Source: an uncultured cyanobacterium (GTDB taxonomy: Bacteria > Cyanobacteriota > Cyanobacteriia > Phormidesmidales > Phormidesmidaceae). From it: DNA of 7,392 nucleotides. The position numbers and the translations under genes are program-made. Below the pieces are notes generated by a model. That model saw nothing but the letters and a program-made list of their open reading frames with translations, did not search any database and was not told the origin of the DNA. Below are positions 5,809 through 7,392 of this stretch, piece by piece. Numbering within the stretch: the stretch's first letter is position 1; each line of letters begins with the position of its first letter. The stretch covers positions 1-7,392 of the forward strand of contig CALHGI010000020.1 of the NCBI GenBank assembly GCA_938029995.1, read 5' to 3'.

Positions 5809-7298
5809 GTCCCTCCATGACCTCAATTTGCCTCACCGCCGTCATGGCCGCATAGCTGACCCCAGCGGTGCCTTCGCCGGGGTGTACGCAATCCCCCACC
5901 AGCCAAAGCTTAGGAATGGGGGTACGGGTGGCAAAGCCAAAGGGGCCAAAGGTGGATAGCCGCTGACCAATGCCGCCGACCATACCTTGGTGACGGGCGG
6001 TATAGCGCTCGAAGGTGCGGGGGGTACCGGACTCGGCATGGATAATATTCCCTGGGGCTAAGTTGAAAAACTGGCCAAGTTTTGAGATCGCAGCCGTCTC
6101 ATAGTCCGCCTTTAGCCCGTCATAGTCATTGCACTTTTGCCATGCCTGCACATCCGTAAATGACGATGCAACAATGGTGGCCGTCCCCTCGGGGGCACGC
6201 CCATCCCCCGGTCGACTCACCGACACAAACAGAGAGTTATTTTCACCAATGGGACCGTCATAGTCATAGAGAAACTGCAAATGGGGTGGGCAATCCTGGG
6301 GTACGGCAGCCTGGTCCACCCCGAGGTACACCACAAAGGCCCCCGACGAAGGCACCAGCTTATCCACCCGTTGTTGATAGCCCTTGGGAGTTTGGCTGCC
6401 TAGCAACGTCGTTAGGTTTTGCACCGTAACGTTAGCCACCACATGGTCCGTCGGCTCCAACCATGTATCACCCGTTTTTTGCTGGCGAATACGCACAAAC
6501 CGAGGCCGCCCCCCCTCCAGCGGAATGTGATCAGCCGCATGCCCCAACAAAACCTGACCACCAAACTCAGTAATGGCCTTGACCAGGGCATCACTCAACA
6601 CCTGCATACTGCCCTGGAGATGGAACAATCCCAGGGGAGCTTGGGACACCCCTAGGGCCGTAGCCGCATATAGCAGGGCCGTATCGTCAGCCCCCACCTG
6701 GGAATAAAGCTTAAGTTGGAGATCCAAAAAGGTTTTCAGCCTGCGATTGCCATAGAGACCGTACCCTTTGAGCACCTGACCCACGGTGGAGAAGGTGTAG
6801 GGCACCGTCAGCAACGTATCAGGACGCAGCGAATTGCTTAACTGCCAAGCGTCCCACAGATTACGCGGCGGCAACACCGGCTGTCGAGCCTGAAATCGCC
6901 AACTATAGCTAAATAAATCGCTCAGCTTTTGCCAAAAAGGCTCACTGCCTGGAAATTGTCGTTGCCGTTCCGCCTGCCACCGTTTAGGGTCGCGCCACAC
7001 GCTAATGGGGGTGGTTTCCCCCGGCAAAAAGACAGCACAGGCCGGATCGCAATGCTCAGCCTCGGGCAGATCTAATCCTAATTCTGAGAGAATTTGATGG
7101 TGAATGCCGCCGGGTTCTAAACCAGCCACTTGGGTCGCCCCGACATCAAACGTAAACCCTCGACGACGAAACGTAGAAGCACAGCCCCCTGGCACCATGG
7201 CTTGTTCCAGAACACAAACCTGATAACCCCGCTTGGCCAATAGGGCCGCCGCCGTCAAACCACCAATGCCAGCCCCAATGACGGGGGCATTGCATCAT
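5804..7298 (-). CDS. crtD: Carotenoid C-3',4' desaturase CrtD, reading frame broken near the start
   Basis: A FAD-dependent carotenoid desaturase of the CrtI/CrtH/CrtD superfamily. The stretches GGCASTFRRRGFTFDVGATQ (24-43 when numbered from the TTG at 7258) and LEPGGIHHQI, with the C-terminal FAD-binding VGDCVHPGEGTAGVSY (454-469), fit cyanobacterial CrtD (C-3',4' desaturase of myxoxanthophyll synthesis) better than the prolycopene isomerase CrtH. The N-terminal nucleotide-binding motif VIGAGIGGL is encoded directly upstream of the TTG (7256-7282). However, a TGA at 7295-7297 closes that frame and no ATG, GTG or TTG lies between. An ATG-ATG at 7298-7293 reads into the motif only if one C of the run at 7283-7287 is skipped, giving MMQCPVIGAGIGGL. 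The gene is thus either frameshifted, wrongly sequenced, or read with a +1 shift. The TTG alone would lose the FAD motif. From residue 1 on, the rest is intact at 484 codons. Confidence 0.85.
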
Positions 7299-7392
7299 CG
7301 CAATACAAGGCACCGAGTATCCACGCCTGGGTTGCGGCGAATATGGCGACACAATTCGAACGACCTCTGGGAAGCGTCGTTGTTGGGCCAGC
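7295..7392 (-). CDS. Possible 3' end of an upstream gene overlapping the crtD start
   Basis: An open frame enters from the right edge of the window and ends at TGA 7295-7297, giving 31 residues (end NPGVDTRCLVLR). The TGA overlaps the candidate crtD ATG at 7298-7296 as ATGA, a common translational-coupling layout. Third codon positions are somewhat richer in G/C in this frame than in the other two minus-strand frames, both of which are also open to the window edge. The piece is too short to identify. It could equally be non-coding leader DNA. Confidence 0.3.
   Translation of the reverse strand, partial: WPNNDASQRSFELCRHIRRNPGVDTRCLVLR

Noticed and set aside
7256..7258. TTG as the true start of crtD
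   Set aside because: It would begin just after the GxGxxG motif whose codons lie in the same frame directly upstream, so it cannot give a normal FAD-binding enzyme.

Overview
The window looks like chromosomal DNA of a cyanobacterium, probably a filamentous or Leptolyngbya-like type. The evidence is a ClpC-type HSP100 chaperone, a carotenoid desaturase that best fits cyanobacterial CrtD (myxoxanthophyll pathway), a small exported protein of a kind found in cyanobacteria, and two copies of the HIP1 octamer GCGATCGC (849-856 and 3906-3913). I saw no rRNA, tRNA, CRISPR array, insertion sequence or phage gene.

Layout from left to right. Bases 1-215 hold no gene I can support. A minus-strand gene (216-1949) encodes a P-loop protein of the 'predicted ATPase of the ABC class' family. 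A 219-base divergent intergenic region (1950-2168) carries a perfect CRP/FNR-family site, TGTGA-N6-TCACA, and a second 5-6-5 palindrome exactly 25 bp further on. The plus-strand gene at 2169-2648 encodes a 159-residue exported protein and is followed by a convincing intrinsic terminator (2808-2856). Bases 2860-3236 are densely structured. They may hold a small minus-strand transcription unit (promoter-like boxes, several stem-loops, a 31-codon ORF and an intrinsic terminator) and also form the upstream region of the next gene. clpC (3237-5699, plus) encodes a complete but divergent 820-residue ClpC. It ends at a perfect 14-bp terminator hairpin shared with the convergent carotenoid gene crtD (minus, from 5804). 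At the right edge a partial upstream ORF may overlap the crtD start by ATGA.

The genes do not form one pathway. They are separate units: protein quality control (clpC with ClpP/R), carotenoid synthesis (crtD), an exported protein of unknown role, and an ATPase of unknown role. The items most worth checking are the broken reading frame at the crtD start (the FAD-binding GxGxxG is encoded in frame but no usable start codon reaches it), the perfect CRP-type operator, the possible small RNA or small protein gene upstream of clpC, and the altered conserved positions in ClpC that suggest a specialised paralogue.
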